Below, piece by piece: positions 36,850 to 46,705 of a stretch of 64,000 nt of DNA. Source of the stretch: an uncultured Alcanivorax sp. (lineage in GTDB: Bacteria; Pseudomonadota; Gammaproteobacteria; Pseudomonadales; Alcanivoracaceae); NCBI GenBank assembly GCA_913055795.1, contig CAJXLA010000003.1, positions 1-64,000 of the forward strand, read 5' to 3'. The position numbers and the translations under genes are program-made. The notes under the pieces are model-generated. The model ran no database searches. It saw only the letters and a list, made by a program, of their open reading frames with translations, and was not told the origin of the DNA. Within the stretch, counting starts at the first letter, position 1. The number at the start of each line of letters is the position of its first letter.

Positions 36850-38403
36850 TTAGCGTATCCGCTCCACCTCTGCAGTCCCGGTTGCCGGCTCGGGAATTAC
36901 TTCCCGCCAGAAATCCTCCCGTTCGGAATCCAGTATGGGGGCCTGTTCGTCGGTGGGGCCCAGATACCGCAGACGTCGCGTGCCCCAGTCCGGCCAGTCC
37001 GGCATCTCGCCCCGGGCGAAGCCGGCCCAGAGGGCCATAACCCGCCGCGAAAGCCGGGCCGCGGCCTCGCCGCCGCCGGTGAAGAGCTTGCCCACCGGAG
37101 TGTCCGTCAACCCGAACACCAGGGGCACATCCACCACATGGCAGGCGCCCAGGGGCACGCCGAAGGCCGACACTTCATGGGTGAACTGAAAGCCATAAGT
37201 GGTGCCGCCGGCCGCCTGCTGTGCGTCCAGCAGACGCAACGTGGGTACCCGGAAGAGGCGGTCGGATTCCAGCGCGCTGAAGATATCCAGGGGCGCGCGG
37301 CGCGGATCCGGCATGACCTTCCGTCCATAGAGCTCGTAAGCCCGATCCCCGTGATACGGCAGGGCCCGGTGGAAACGGTGTGCCAGATCCGCGTCCGAGA
37401 ACTGACGCAACTGCTCCAGCTTCCGGTTGCCGTTAAACGGCGGCGCATACTGAAAGAGATGCCACTCGTCCCGGCAAACCCCGGCCAGCAGGGGCTTGTC
37501 CCGGGCATCGCCGCGCGCGATGGCATCCAGCGGCGGCTCCGGCAGCACATCGTCGTCCACCACGGGCATGAAGGACATACCGAACTGGGGCGTGGTGGCC
37601 CGCAAGCCCCGCTGCACCAGCTGGCGCAGTCCCTGGTTCTGGGCCCGCACCCACTCGTCGGGCCCGGCCGCCTGCATGCGCTCGGCGGCCGAACCCTCAC
37701 CCGGCAGGGCCTCCACCACGGTAGCGGTAACGCGCGCCGCTTCGTCCGGCGCCAGTACATAATCCGCCGCGCCCGACTGGACCAGGGCCCGGCGGAACAG
37801 CGGCCGCGCCTCGGGGACGGCCAGCAAGGTGGCCACGCTGAAGCCGCCGGCGGATTCGCCGAAAAGCGTAATGTTGTCCGGATCACCCCCGAAGGCGGCG
37901 ATATTGTCGTATACCCAGCGCAACGCCGCTACCTGGTCGCGCAGGCCCACATTGCTGTCCGGCTCCAGCTCCGGCGCGAGTTCGGCGAACCAGCCATAAC
38001 CCAGCACCCCCAGGCGATAGGCCGCATTAACCACGATTACCCGCTGGTCGCGGGCCAGATGTTCGCCGTGGTACAACAACTGGGAAGGCGAGCCGGAGAT
38101 ATAGCCGCCACCGTGGAACCACAGCATCACCGGAAAGGGGCCCTCGCCCTGCGGCACCCAGGCATTGAGATACAGGCAGTCCTCGCTGGATTGTTCCAGG
38201 CCCAGCAAGGGGCTGGCCTGCTGCACAGCCGGCCAGGGCCAGCGCTCGGCCTGATAGATGCCGGACCAGGGCTCCGGCGGCCGGGGCGCGCGAAAGCGGT
38301 TCGTACCCAGCGGGGGACGGGCAAAGGAAATCCCCCGGAATTCGGTGACGCCGTCCTGGTCCAGCCCGCGCAGCCAGCCCTGGGCGGTTTCTACAGCTTG
38401 CAT
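36850..38403 (-). CDS. Type-B carboxylesterase
   Basis: EDCLYLNAWVP; WFHGGGYISGS; nucleophile elbow FGESAGG. Confidence 0.93.
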   Translation of the reverse strand: MQAVETAQGWLRGLDQDGVTEFRGISFARPPLGTNRFRAPRPPEPWSGIYQAERWPWPAVQQASPLLGLEQSSEDCLYLNAWVPQGEGPFPVMLWFHGGGYISGSPSQLLYHGEHLARDQRVIVVNAAYRLGVLGYGWFAELAPELEPDSNVGLRDQVAALRWVYDNIAAFGGDPDNITLFGESAGGFSVATLLAVPEARPLFRRALVQSGAADYVLAPDEAARVTATVVEALPGEGSAAERMQAAGPDEWVRAQNQGLRQLVQRGLRATTPQFGMSFMPVVDDDVLPEPPLDAIARGDARDKPLLAGVCRDEWHLFQYAPPFNGNRKLEQLRQFSDADLAHRFHRALPYHGDRAYELYGRKVMPDPRRAPLDIFSALESDRLFRVPTLRLLDAQQAAGGTTYGFQFTHEVSAFGVPLGACHVVDVPLVFGLTDTPVGKLFTGGGEAAARLSRRVMALWAGFARGEMPDWPDWGTRRLRYLGPTDEQAPILDSEREDFWREVIPEPATGTAEVERIR

Positions 38404-38596
38404 GCATGCCCCCACCAAAGAATTTGCGCACTCTAGCAAAAAGCGCGGCGTCCCGTGACGCCACCCCATGTTCCATTGTTGAACAATACAGATTCAGTCC
38501 GACAAGGTCTGGCGTAGACTAGCGCCACTTTAACGGGACAGGGGTGCAGTCGTCCCGCAGCATGAACAGCCAATCAAGCCAAGGAGCGAAACAATC

Positions 38597-38962
38597 ATGG
38601 CGGAAACCGAAACCCATACCGTGAACGAACGCATCAACGCCACCACCGACCAGGTGCGTGACGTAACCCACAAACTTCGGCTGGCGGCGCGCGGCGCCGT
38701 TATCCGGGCGGAAGACAGCGGCAACGAGCTGCTGGACGAGCTGGTGAAAACCGGCGAAAAGCTGGACAAGGAGCGCCAGAAGCAGCAGCAGAAGAAGGCG
38801 AAGCAGAGCGGCAGTCAAAAATCCACGCTGGATGAAGCCCGTGATCGCCTGGCCGGTTATCTGGGCCTGCCCACCCGCGACGAGGTGGAAAAGCTCAGCA
38901 AGAAACTCAACACCGTACAGCGCAAGGTGAACAAGCTGGAGAAGTCCGGCAGCAACGCCTGA
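38597..38962 (+). CDS. Phasin-like/coiled-coil protein
   Basis: Helical, Lys/Gln-rich; LPTRDEVEKLSKKLNTVQRKVNKLEK pattern seen in polyhydroxyalkanoate granule-associated proteins. Confidence 0.6.
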   Translation: MAETETHTVNERINATTDQVRDVTHKLRLAARGAVIRAEDSGNELLDELVKTGEKLDKERQKQQQKKAKQSGSQKSTLDEARDRLAGYLGLPTRDEVEKLSKKLNTVQRKVNKLEKSGSNA

Positions 38963-38988
38963 AGGCCCGGACCAACCGGGCGCGCAGG

Positions 38989-39021
38989 AAGGGGCGACCG
39001 CGTGGCGGCGCCCCTTTTTTT
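38989..39021 (+). terminator. Rho-independent terminator
   Basis: AGGGGCG-accgcgtggcgg-CGCCCCT followed by TTTTTTT. Confidence 0.85.
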
Positions 39022-39105
39022 ATGCCGGAAACCCGGGTTCGTTTACAATCCGTCCAGCGCGCTATCATGGGCGCGCTTTTTCCAGGCTTCCGGAGTCGAT
39101 CGGCT

Positions 39106-40137
39106 ATGGCTGCAACGCCGGCAAATCGAATGGGTGGGCTCACCGTGGCCGCGCACTGGATCGAATTCCTGCGCGACGCGGCGGCACGGCTGGGCTGTGA
39201 CCTGAGCCCGGACCTCGCCCGGCTGGAGATTGATGAAACGACGCTGACGGACAGCAACAGCCGCATCCCGTTGCAGAGCGAACACCAGCTCCTTCAGCGG
39301 GCCTTGCAGGATACCGGCGATCCGCTGTTCGGGCTGCACATGGGAGAGATGATCCGGCCACGCTTCATGGGCGAACTGGGCTACGCGGCCATGTCCAGTG
39401 CCACCCTGGGCGATGCCGTCAATCTGATGATCCCCTTCAGCCGCATCACCACTGAATTCGCGCGCCTGGACAGCCGTTCGGACAACGGCCGGCTGACACT
39501 GACCTGGAACACTCCCTTCGAGGATCTCCCGGAGGCGCGTCACCGCGCCGAGGCGTTTTTCGCCGCCGCCATTACCTTCGGCCGCTGGATCACCGACAGC
39601 GACCAGGCGCCGGTGCGTGTGCGTTTCCGCCACGCCGCCCCCGGCCGGATCGCCGAATACGAACGGGTCTTGGGCTGCCCGGTGGCCTTCGAAGAACCGG
39701 AAACAGCGGTGGTACTGGACCGGACCCTGCTGGACCTGCCCCTGCGGGACGCGGACCCGGACGTGCACCGCGTCATGCGCACCCGCATCCAGCACGCCAT
39801 GACCAGCTACCGCGCCCGCGATCACTTGCTGGATCAGGTACGCGCGGAGATTCAGCGCCAGATTCCCCGGCGCCCGCCCCAGCTGGAGTCCGTGGCCGAG
39901 GCGCTGGAGCTCAAGCCCTGGACCCTGCGGCGGCGCCTGCGCGCGGAAAACACGGACTTTTCCACCCTGCTGGACGCGGAACGTCAGGAAGCAGCCCGGG
40001 ACCGATTGCTGTACAGCGAGCACAGTGTCAGCCAGATCGCGGCGGAGTTGGGCTATTCCGAACAGAGCGCATTCAATCGGGCTTTTCGCCGCTGGTTCGG
40101 CTGTACCCCCGTGGACTACCGGGCCCGGCACCGCTGA
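39106..40137 (+). CDS. AraC family transcriptional regulator (start uncertain)
   Basis: AraC C-terminal HTH (SVSQIAAELGYSEQSAFNRAFRRWFGCTPVDYRARHR); N-terminal arabinose-binding-like domain. Confidence 0.9.
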   Translation: MAATPANRMGGLTVAAHWIEFLRDAAARLGCDLSPDLARLEIDETTLTDSNSRIPLQSEHQLLQRALQDTGDPLFGLHMGEMIRPRFMGELGYAAMSSATLGDAVNLMIPFSRITTEFARLDSRSDNGRLTLTWNTPFEDLPEARHRAEAFFAAAITFGRWITDSDQAPVRVRFRHAAPGRIAEYERVLGCPVAFEEPETAVVLDRTLLDLPLRDADPDVHRVMRTRIQHAMTSYRARDHLLDQVRAEIQRQIPRRPPQLESVAEALELKPWTLRRRLRAENTDFSTLLDAERQEAARDRLLYSEHSVSQIAAELGYSEQSAFNRAFRRWFGCTPVDYRARHR

Positions 40138-41236
40138 TCCGCGCCCCCAGCCAGCGCCGTTTGCCCTGCCCCAGGGTTTCACCGCGCGCATAGGCGCGCA
40201 TCAGGGGCGCGGCCAGGCCGTGCTTGAGCCCGCCGAAGGCCAGCGGCAGCGTGCCATAGAACAGACCGGCCAGTGCATGCATGCGGCCCGCTTCCTCCTG
40301 CCAGACGCCAAGCAGCTCGGCGTAGCGCGCCACCACATCGCCGCCCCCCAGCAGGGCCGCGGCCGCCTGCTGCCCGCTGAAGATGGCACCATGGATCCCC
40401 TCGCCCAGCAGCGCCTCCACCTGCCCGGCGGCATCGCCGGCCAGCAGCACGCGGCCCCGGCCCGGCGTGCCCTGCCGGCCCCGGGTACCCAGCGGAAAGC
40501 CCTGCACCTGCTCCAGCGCGTCACTGCCGGTCACCGCGCGGCTCCAGTTCGCGAGCGCCTCGCGTGTGGGCCGGGCGCCACCCCGGCGCCAGACATAAAG
40601 GCCCACATTGATGTGATCCCCCTTGGGAAAAAGCCAGCCGTAGCCACCCCGGAGCGCGCCGAAATCGAAGCGGGTGGCTGGATAGCTCCCGGCCTGTTCC
40701 CGGGGCAGCAGTCCCTCGATGGCCAGGGCGCCCGCCGGCGCGGCGCCGCCGAACAGCAGCCGGCGCACCGTGCTGTGCGCACCGTCCGCGCCCACCAGCC
40801 AGTTCGCACTCAGGATCTCCCCGTCGCTGGTCCGCAGCTCCACACCCGAGCCGTGCTGACGCAGAGAGCGGATACCCCGGATCTCCCGGACCTCCGCCCC
40901 GGCCGCGCGGGCCTGGTCCAGGCAATAGGCATCCAGCTCGGGACGATGGGTCATGACCGCCACCGGATCGGCGGTCTCGAAGCTTCGTCCGCGTCGGCCG
41001 CCGAGCCGAAAATCCATGACCCGCACTTCCTCGCGTACCACGGGAGCAATCGAAAAACGCAGGCGGTTCAAAGCCTTGACCGTCACGCCCCCGGCACAGG
41101 GCTTGCGTCCGGGCCCGCCCGGACGCTCCAGCAGCCGCACCCACCATCCGGCACGCGCCAGATCATGCGCCGCCGCCGCGCCGGCCGGGCCGGCACCCAC
41201 GATCACTACATCCGCATCTCGATCCTGTCCGCTCAT
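40073..41236 (-). CDS. FAD-dependent geranylgeranyl reductase-family oxidoreductase
   Basis: DVVIVGAGPAGAAAAHDLARAGWWVRLLE; WLVGADGAHSTVRR; LLAGDAAGQVEALLGEGIHGA. Confidence 0.88.
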   Translation of the reverse strand: MSGQDRDADVVIVGAGPAGAAAAHDLARAGWWVRLLERPGGPGRKPCAGGVTVKALNRLRFSIAPVVREEVRVMDFRLGGRRGRSFETADPVAVMTHRPELDAYCLDQARAAGAEVREIRGIRSLRQHGSGVELRTSDGEILSANWLVGADGAHSTVRRLLFGGAAPAGALAIEGLLPREQAGSYPATRFDFGALRGGYGWLFPKGDHINVGLYVWRRGGARPTREALANWSRAVTGSDALEQVQGFPLGTRGRQGTPGRGRVLLAGDAAGQVEALLGEGIHGAIFSGQQAAAALLGGGDVVARYAELLGVWQEEAGRMHALAGLFYGTLPLAFGGLKHGLAAPLMRAYARGETLGQGKRRWLGARISGAGPGSPRGYSRTSGEKPD

Positions 41237-41351
41237 GCCGTCTCCGTCCCGATTCGACGCGCCATCGTGCGCCCGGCCTTCGAGTTCATTATAATGCCTG
41301 CCATTCCGGGGAGGCCCTCCCTTGATGCCACCCAGACACGAAGGAGTCAGT

Positions 41352-42332
41352 ATGAAAGCACCCGTACGCGTGGCCGTCACCGGCGCCGCCGGCCAGATCA
41401 GTTATTCCCTGCTCTTCCGCATCGCCGCCGGCGACATGCTCGGCAAGGATCAACCCGTCATCCTGCAGATGCTCGAAATCACCCCGGCGCTGGAAGCACT
41501 CAACGGCGTGGCCATGGAAATCGCCGACTGCGCCTTCCCGCTGGTGGCGGGCATGGAGCAGACGGATGATCCGCGCGTGGCCTTCCGCGACGCCGATTAT
41601 GTCCTGCTCGTGGGCGCCAAGCCGCGCGGTCCGGGCATGGAGCGCAAGGACCTGCTGGAGGCCAATGCCGCCATCTTCTCCGACCAGGGCAAGGCGCTCA
41701 ACGAAGTCGCCAGCCGCAACGTCCGCGTCCTGGCCGTGGGCAACCCGGCCAATACCAATGCCCTGATCACCCAGCGCAACGCACCGGATCTGGACAAGAG
41801 CCAGTTTACCGCCATGACGCGCCTGGATCACAACCGGGCCATGGCCCAACTGGCCATCGGCACCGACAGCACCGTCAACGACATCCGGCGCATGACGGTC
41901 TGGGGCAATCACTCCTCCACCCAGTTCCCCGACCTGCATCCGTGCACGGTCAACGGCAAGCCGGCCATCGATCAGATCAGTCAGGACTGGTACGAGAAGG
42001 AATTCATCCCGAAGGTCCAGCAGCGCGGCGCCGAGATCATCAACGCACGCGGCGCGTCCTCCGCCGCATCGGCGGCCAACGCGGCCATCGACCACATGCG
42101 CGACTGGGCCCTGGGCACCGAGGACGGCGACTGGGTTTCCATGGGGATTTACTCGGACGGCTCCTACGGCATTCAGGAAGGCCTGATCTATTCCTTCCCC
42201 TGCACCTGCAAGAACGGCCAATGGGAAATCGTACAGGGCCTGGAGATTAATGATTTCCAGCGCGAGCGCATGAGCGCCACGGAGCAGGAACTGGCGGAAG
42301 AGCGGGATGCGGTGAAGCATTTGCTGCCCTGA
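41352..42332 (+). CDS. mdh: Malate dehydrogenase
   Basis: [54 protein letters not shown]. Confidence 0.96.
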   Translation: MKAPVRVAVTGAAGQISYSLLFRIAAGDMLGKDQPVILQMLEITPALEALNGVAMEIADCAFPLVAGMEQTDDPRVAFRDADYVLLVGAKPRGPGMERKDLLEANAAIFSDQGKALNEVASRNVRVLAVGNPANTNALITQRNAPDLDKSQFTAMTRLDHNRAMAQLAIGTDSTVNDIRRMTVWGNHSSTQFPDLHPCTVNGKPAIDQISQDWYEKEFIPKVQQRGAEIINARGASSAASAANAAIDHMRDWALGTEDGDWVSMGIYSDGSYGIQEGLIYSFPCTCKNGQWEIVQGLEINDFQRERMSATEQELAEERDAVKHLLP

Positions 42333-42355
42333 TTCTGCTCTCAGGTCGTAATGAA

Positions 42356-42390
42356 AACGGGGGAGGGTCAGCGAGCCCCCGTTTTTTATG
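42356..42390 (+). terminator. Rho-independent terminator of mdh
   Basis: AAAACGGGGGagggtcagcgagCCCCCGTTTTTT. Confidence 0.9.
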
Positions 42391-42454
42391 GTTGATCTCA
42401 CCTTAGCGGAAGTTTGCCAATCAGGGTCTGTGTAGTTGAACAAGGTCCAAATCC

Positions 42455-42755
42455 GGGCGAAGCCGAAGGCGAGCCCGTAATGGTGGGCCCCGCTGAGCCG
42501 CCGAGGGCGGCGGGCGGAGCGCAGGACAGCTTCGCCAGGGACGGCGAAGCTAGGTGAGCCAAATCGTGGACGATTTGTCTCACCGCGTCCTGCGTGGAGC
42601 CAGCCAACTGAGGGGATCCGACCACCCAATCTAAGATTGGGTGGTCGGACGGTGAAGTGGGGTGTCTTTTTTTTGCTTACTTTTTTTGGACAAGCAAAAA
42701 AACGTAAGGCGCCCGCCGGGGCGCGTCCCGGCTTGCGCCCGTCAGGGCGCCAACA
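42455..42755. repeat. Structured intergenic repeat, copy 2
   Basis: Homologous to 36519-36828 with covarying stems CGCAGGAC/GTCCTGCG, GGTGAG/CTCACC, CTTACTTTTTTT/AAAAAAACGTAAG. Confidence 0.85.
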
Positions 42756-42802
42756 AAGACCAGTTTTCAGTATTGCATGGCCACCGATACTTCGGCGAAT
42801 AA

Positions 42803-44098
42803 TCAGCGCGGATTACCGGGAACCCATTCCCCCTCATTCATGCGGTCGCTGTAGTTCAGCCAGACCTTGCCGACACTGCCGTGGTAGGCCTTGGCTTCCT
42901 TCAGCTTTTCATTGTCGAAGCCATGGGTGGGCACGCTGAAGCGGTGGCTGCCGTTGGTTTCGTTGCGGCAGAGCTGCTCGCCTTCGCTCCAGGAACCGGC
43001 ATCGGCGGTGATATACCAGTCATGGCTGCCCGGCTTCTTGCAGGCAAAGCGGCGCTGGGTGGAGCAGCTCGCGTCGTTGAAGCGGCCGCTGAACAGGTGC
43101 TCGGCGCAGTCCTCGCCCGAGCCGGCGTTATTGGGTTCACCCCGGTTCCAGCTCCAGACGGCGGCTTTGAGGCGGCCATCCCAGGGGGTGAGTTTATCCA
43201 TGCCGGCCAGGTTGATACCGCACTGCATCATGGTGCGCAGCGCGGCCGGCGTAATAGGCTCGCCCGGGTCGGAGAAGGTATTGGACAGGTTCGTCCGGTC
43301 CTCGTTGATGCGCAGGATGTGCTGGTCCTGAAAGGCCCGGTTGAACTGATCCGTGGCGCAGTGCGGATAGCCACCAAGGTCTTCCACGCTCGTGGTGGGA
43401 TACCCATGGGTGTAGTCCCCCACACCACCATGCACCCAGGAGCTGAAACCGTTGGCGCAGCCGTCGGTGACGAGAATCACCTGCTTGCCCCGGGCCAGGA
43501 TTTCCGAGCGTGACTGGTCCATGGGGATGCCCTGGCAGCCGCTGCCTTCGGGCCGGTAGATCCCATCCCCGAGGTAATGGTCGAGATCGGTAATGGCGTC
43601 GTCGTACCAGCCGCCGTCGATGTGATCCTCGAGGTAGAGCAGGATGACTTCGTCGCGGTTTTCCGGCTGATCGAGCCAGTCGCGGATTTCGCGCAGGCCC
43701 TGGCTGAACGTGCGGTCATAGCTGCTGCATCCCGCATGATTGTCCTGGCCATGGCAGAGCAGGAGCTCTTTGCCCCAGTCCCAGAACCAGCCCTGCATGG
43801 AGAAATAGGTGTGCAGGTCGAACTCCAGCGCCCGGACATCCATGCGCAACTGGTCACGGATGGAACGTGACTGGTTGGGATCCACATAGCGCACGGCGGA
43901 GCTGTAGGCCGCGCTGTTGTAACTGTTGTGGGTGCCCAGGAAGGTGGCCTGTCCCAGGGGTGTGAAATCACCCAGATCGCGTTGCATCGATAAGGCCCGA
44001 TCGATCCAGCTGCCCTGGTAGTTATCCACGTCCGACGCGTGGGCACCGACCGCCAGGCTCAGCATCAACATCAGTGATAGCAGTTGCTTCAGGTTCAT
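42803..44098 (-). CDS. Secreted PI-PLC X-domain-like phosphodiesterase with C-type-lectin-like C terminus
   Basis: Signal peptide; FLGTHNSYNS, LLLCHGQ; C-terminal AVWSWNRGEPNNAGSGEDCAEHLFSGRFNDASCSTQRRFACKK. Confidence 0.82.
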   Translation of the reverse strand: MNLKQLLSLMLMLSLAVGAHASDVDNYQGSWIDRALSMQRDLGDFTPLGQATFLGTHNSYNSAAYSSAVRYVDPNQSRSIRDQLRMDVRALEFDLHTYFSMQGWFWDWGKELLLCHGQDNHAGCSSYDRTFSQGLREIRDWLDQPENRDEVILLYLEDHIDGGWYDDAITDLDHYLGDGIYRPEGSGCQGIPMDQSRSEILARGKQVILVTDGCANGFSSWVHGGVGDYTHGYPTTSVEDLGGYPHCATDQFNRAFQDQHILRINEDRTNLSNTFSDPGEPITPAALRTMMQCGINLAGMDKLTPWDGRLKAAVWSWNRGEPNNAGSGEDCAEHLFSGRFNDASCSTQRRFACKKPGSHDWYITADAGSWSEGEQLCRNETNGSHRFSVPTHGFDNEKLKEAKAYHGSVGKVWLNYSDRMNEGEWVPGNPR

Positions 44099-44330
44099 GG
44101 CTTGCCGTCCCTTCTTGGTTGTTATCAGTACCGGGGCACCCCAATTGGCACGCTCGTGCAATTTCGATTCTAGGGGGGCGGCAAAGCCTTTGGCCATGGA
44201 CTGAGCGCAAAAACAGCGAAAAGAACCAGTAATCAAAAAAATCGCTAATACCCGATACTTACGTGACTTCCGGGTCACAAGCGGAGGGATCCAATACAAG
44301 ACTGACGCGGCGGATGCGCGGGTGCGAATG

Positions 44331-45443
44331 CTACTCGAACAGGGACAGCCACTGCCCGTAGCCGAGTGCCTTCATCCGGTCGCGGGGCACGAAATCGAGC
44401 GCGGCGGAGTTGATACACCAGCGCTCGCCCGTGGGTTCCGGGCCGTCTTCGAAGACATGGCCCAGGTGGGAATCCGCGTAGCGGCTGCGCACCTCGGTGC
44501 GGGTCATCCAGAGCTTGCGGTCCTCGTGCAGCGTAACGAACGCATCATTGATGGGTTGGGTAAAGCTGGGCCAGCCGCTTTTCGAATGGAACTTGTGCAC
44601 CGAGGCGAACAGCGGTTCGCCGCTGATGGCGTCCACATAGATCCCCGGCTGATCGTGCTCATCAAAGGCATTGTCATGGGGTGGCTCGGTGGCATCGCGG
44701 CGCATGACCTCAAAGGCCAGGGGCTTGAGATGCTGGCGCAGGTTTTCATCGGACGGACGCTGGAAGTTCTCCGGACCCTGCCAGGGCGCACCCAGGGATA
44801 CCGACTTTTCTTTTTGGGTGCCCTGCTTCGTGTCTGCATCCTTGCCCTTCCAGGGGCGTGCATCCGGGTTGTCCCAGTGTTTTTCCAGAAAGTCATCCCG
44901 GCCGGAACGGGACCGATAGAACTTGTACTTCAGCGAATGCTCCTGGTAGTAATCCTGATGCTGGTCGGCGGCGGGATAAAATTGCTCAAACGCAGTAATT
45001 TCGGTAACGATGGGTTCATCGAAACGCCCGCTGGCGTCAAGCTGCTCTCGGGAAGCCAGCGCCTGCTCCTTTTCGGACTCGGTGCGGTAGAAGATGGCGC
45101 TGCGGTACTGGCTGCCCCGGTCCACGAACTGACCGTCCGGGTCCGTGGGGTCGATGTGGCGCCAGAACCAGCGCAGCAGCTGTTCATAGCTGACCCGGCC
45201 CGGGTCATAGATCACCTTCACGGTCTCGGTGTGCCCGGTCTTGCCGGACGCCACATCCTTGTAGGCGGGATCCTTTTCCTCGCCGCCGGCAAAACCGCTC
45301 ACGGCTTCGTGGACTCCGTCGAGTTTTTCGAAATCGGCTTCGGTGCACCAGAAACAGCCGCCGGCGAAGAAGGCCTCGGCCCGGTCCGCAGCGGCAGTGA
45401 TCGGCAAGCCGACGGTCAACATCACTAGCAGCAGGACACGCAT
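44331..45443 (-). CDS. msrAB: Bifunctional peptide methionine sulfoxide reductase MsrA-MsrB, secreted
   Basis: MsrA AFFAGGCFWCTEADFEKLDGV; MsrB SGWPSF...HLGHVFEDGPEPTGERWCINSAALDF; N-terminal signal peptide. Confidence 0.94.
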   Translation of the reverse strand: MRVLLLVMLTVGLPITAAADRAEAFFAGGCFWCTEADFEKLDGVHEAVSGFAGGEEKDPAYKDVASGKTGHTETVKVIYDPGRVSYEQLLRWFWRHIDPTDPDGQFVDRGSQYRSAIFYRTESEKEQALASREQLDASGRFDEPIVTEITAFEQFYPAADQHQDYYQEHSLKYKFYRSRSGRDDFLEKHWDNPDARPWKGKDADTKQGTQKEKSVSLGAPWQGPENFQRPSDENLRQHLKPLAFEVMRRDATEPPHDNAFDEHDQPGIYVDAISGEPLFASVHKFHSKSGWPSFTQPINDAFVTLHEDRKLWMTRTEVRSRYADSHLGHVFEDGPEPTGERWCINSAALDFVPRDRMKALGYGQWLSLFE

Positions 45444-45501
45444 GGATTTCCTCCTCCCGGTTCGGGTTCGATGCCCGCCCCGCCTTCCCGATTACCGTGG
45501 T

Positions 45502-45987
45502 TCAGACCAGCGCATGGGGCGCGGCAATAATACCGTTATTGTCCGCGTAGACGTGTTGTCCCGGTGTGAAGACGACATCGCCCAAGGCCACATCGATATT
45601 GAGCTGGCCTTCGTCGCGGCGCACGGACTTGATGGGCACAGAGCCCAGGGCCAGAACCCCGATATCCAGCTTTGCCAGCTCATCCACATCCCGGCAGGCG
45701 CCGTAAATGATCACGCCTTCCCAACCGTTGCCCACCGCTTTCTCGGCGATCATGTCCCCGATCAGGGCATTGCGCAGCGAGCCGCCGCCGTCCACGACCA
45801 GCACCTTGCCCCGGCCGTCGGTGCCCGTCAGTTGTTCCTTGACGCGCGAGTTGTCCTCGAAGCACTTCACCGTGACGATTTCGCCGCCGAAGGCGGAGCG
45901 TCCGCCGAAACTGCGCCATTGCAACTCGCGCACCACGGAGACTGCTTCGGGGTTTTCATCACAGAGATCACAGGTCACAAAGCTCAC
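45502..45987 (-). CDS. rraA: RraA family protein (GTG start)
   Basis: [49 protein letters not shown]. Confidence 0.92.
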   Translation of the reverse strand: MSFVTCDLCDENPEAVSVVRELQWRSFGGRSAFGGEIVTVKCFEDNSRVKEQLTGTDGRGKVLVVDGGGSLRNALIGDMIAEKAVGNGWEGVIIYGACRDVDELAKLDIGVLALGSVPIKSVRRDEGQLNIDVALGDVVFTPGQHVYADNNGIIAAPHALV

Positions 45988-46033
45988 AACTGTCCTCCTC
46001 GGCCGTCGGAATGATTTTCGTGAAGTGCGGATT

Positions 46034-46705
46034 CTACGAGCCGGAGTGGTTCCAGGCCAGGAAATCACCGTACCGATAACGGTAAACACCGGGCGGCCGG
46101 TCGGCGAGCGCCACACGCACCATGGCGCCGGCCAGCTGCCGGGCCGAAACCGGCGTCAAGCTGCTGCGCGTGCGGTGAAAGGCGGGCTGAACCACCCGCA
46201 TGGCCTGAATGCCCAAGCGCTCGGCCGGCCGGCTTTCGGCGCGTTCGCCCAGCAGAAAGGAAGGCTGGAACAAGTGCACCGCGGGCAGGCCCGCGGCGGC
46301 AACATCGGCTTCCGTTTCCCCCTTGGTGCGGGCATAGAAAAACGGCGAGCGCCGGTTGGCGTTGACGGCGGACACCAGCAGAAAATTCCGCGCGCCCCGG
46401 TCCGCGCCCAGCCGCGCCGCCTGAAGACACAGATCATGATCCACTTGATAAAAGGCGCCCCGGCTGCCCGCCTTGCTCAGGGTGGTGCCCAGGCAGCAGA
46501 AGATGTCATCCACGGCGAAGCGCTCCGCGTGATCGTCCATGTCTTCCAGATTGAGCACCTCCACCCGAACCCGGGGATCGGTCACGTCCAGCGGCCGTCG
46601 GGAGAACACGGTCACGGCGTCATACTCACGGCCGGCACACAGGGCCTCCAGGCAACGGCTGCCCACCAGTCCCGTGGCACCAAGCAGCAGCGCGCGTCGC
46701 GTCAT
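46034..46705 (-). CDS. NAD(P)-binding oxidoreductase, atypical SDR
   Basis: [32 protein letters not shown]. Confidence 0.85.
   Translation of the reverse strand: MTRRALLLGATGLVGSRCLEALCAGREYDAVTVFSRRPLDVTDPRVRVEVLNLEDMDDHAERFAVDDIFCCLGTTLSKAGSRGAFYQVDHDLCLQAARLGADRGARNFLLVSAVNANRRSPFFYARTKGETEADVAAAGLPAVHLFQPSFLLGERAESRPAERLGIQAMRVVQPAFHRTRSSLTPVSARQLAGAMVRVALADRPPGVYRYRYGDFLAWNHSGS

Noticed and set aside
42637-42939. 100-aa plus-strand ORF MGGRTVKWGVFFLLTFFGQAKKRKAP...
   Set aside because: Translation of the structured repeat copy 2 running into the antisense of the PLC-like gene; the nucleotide-level stem covariation explains the sequence better.
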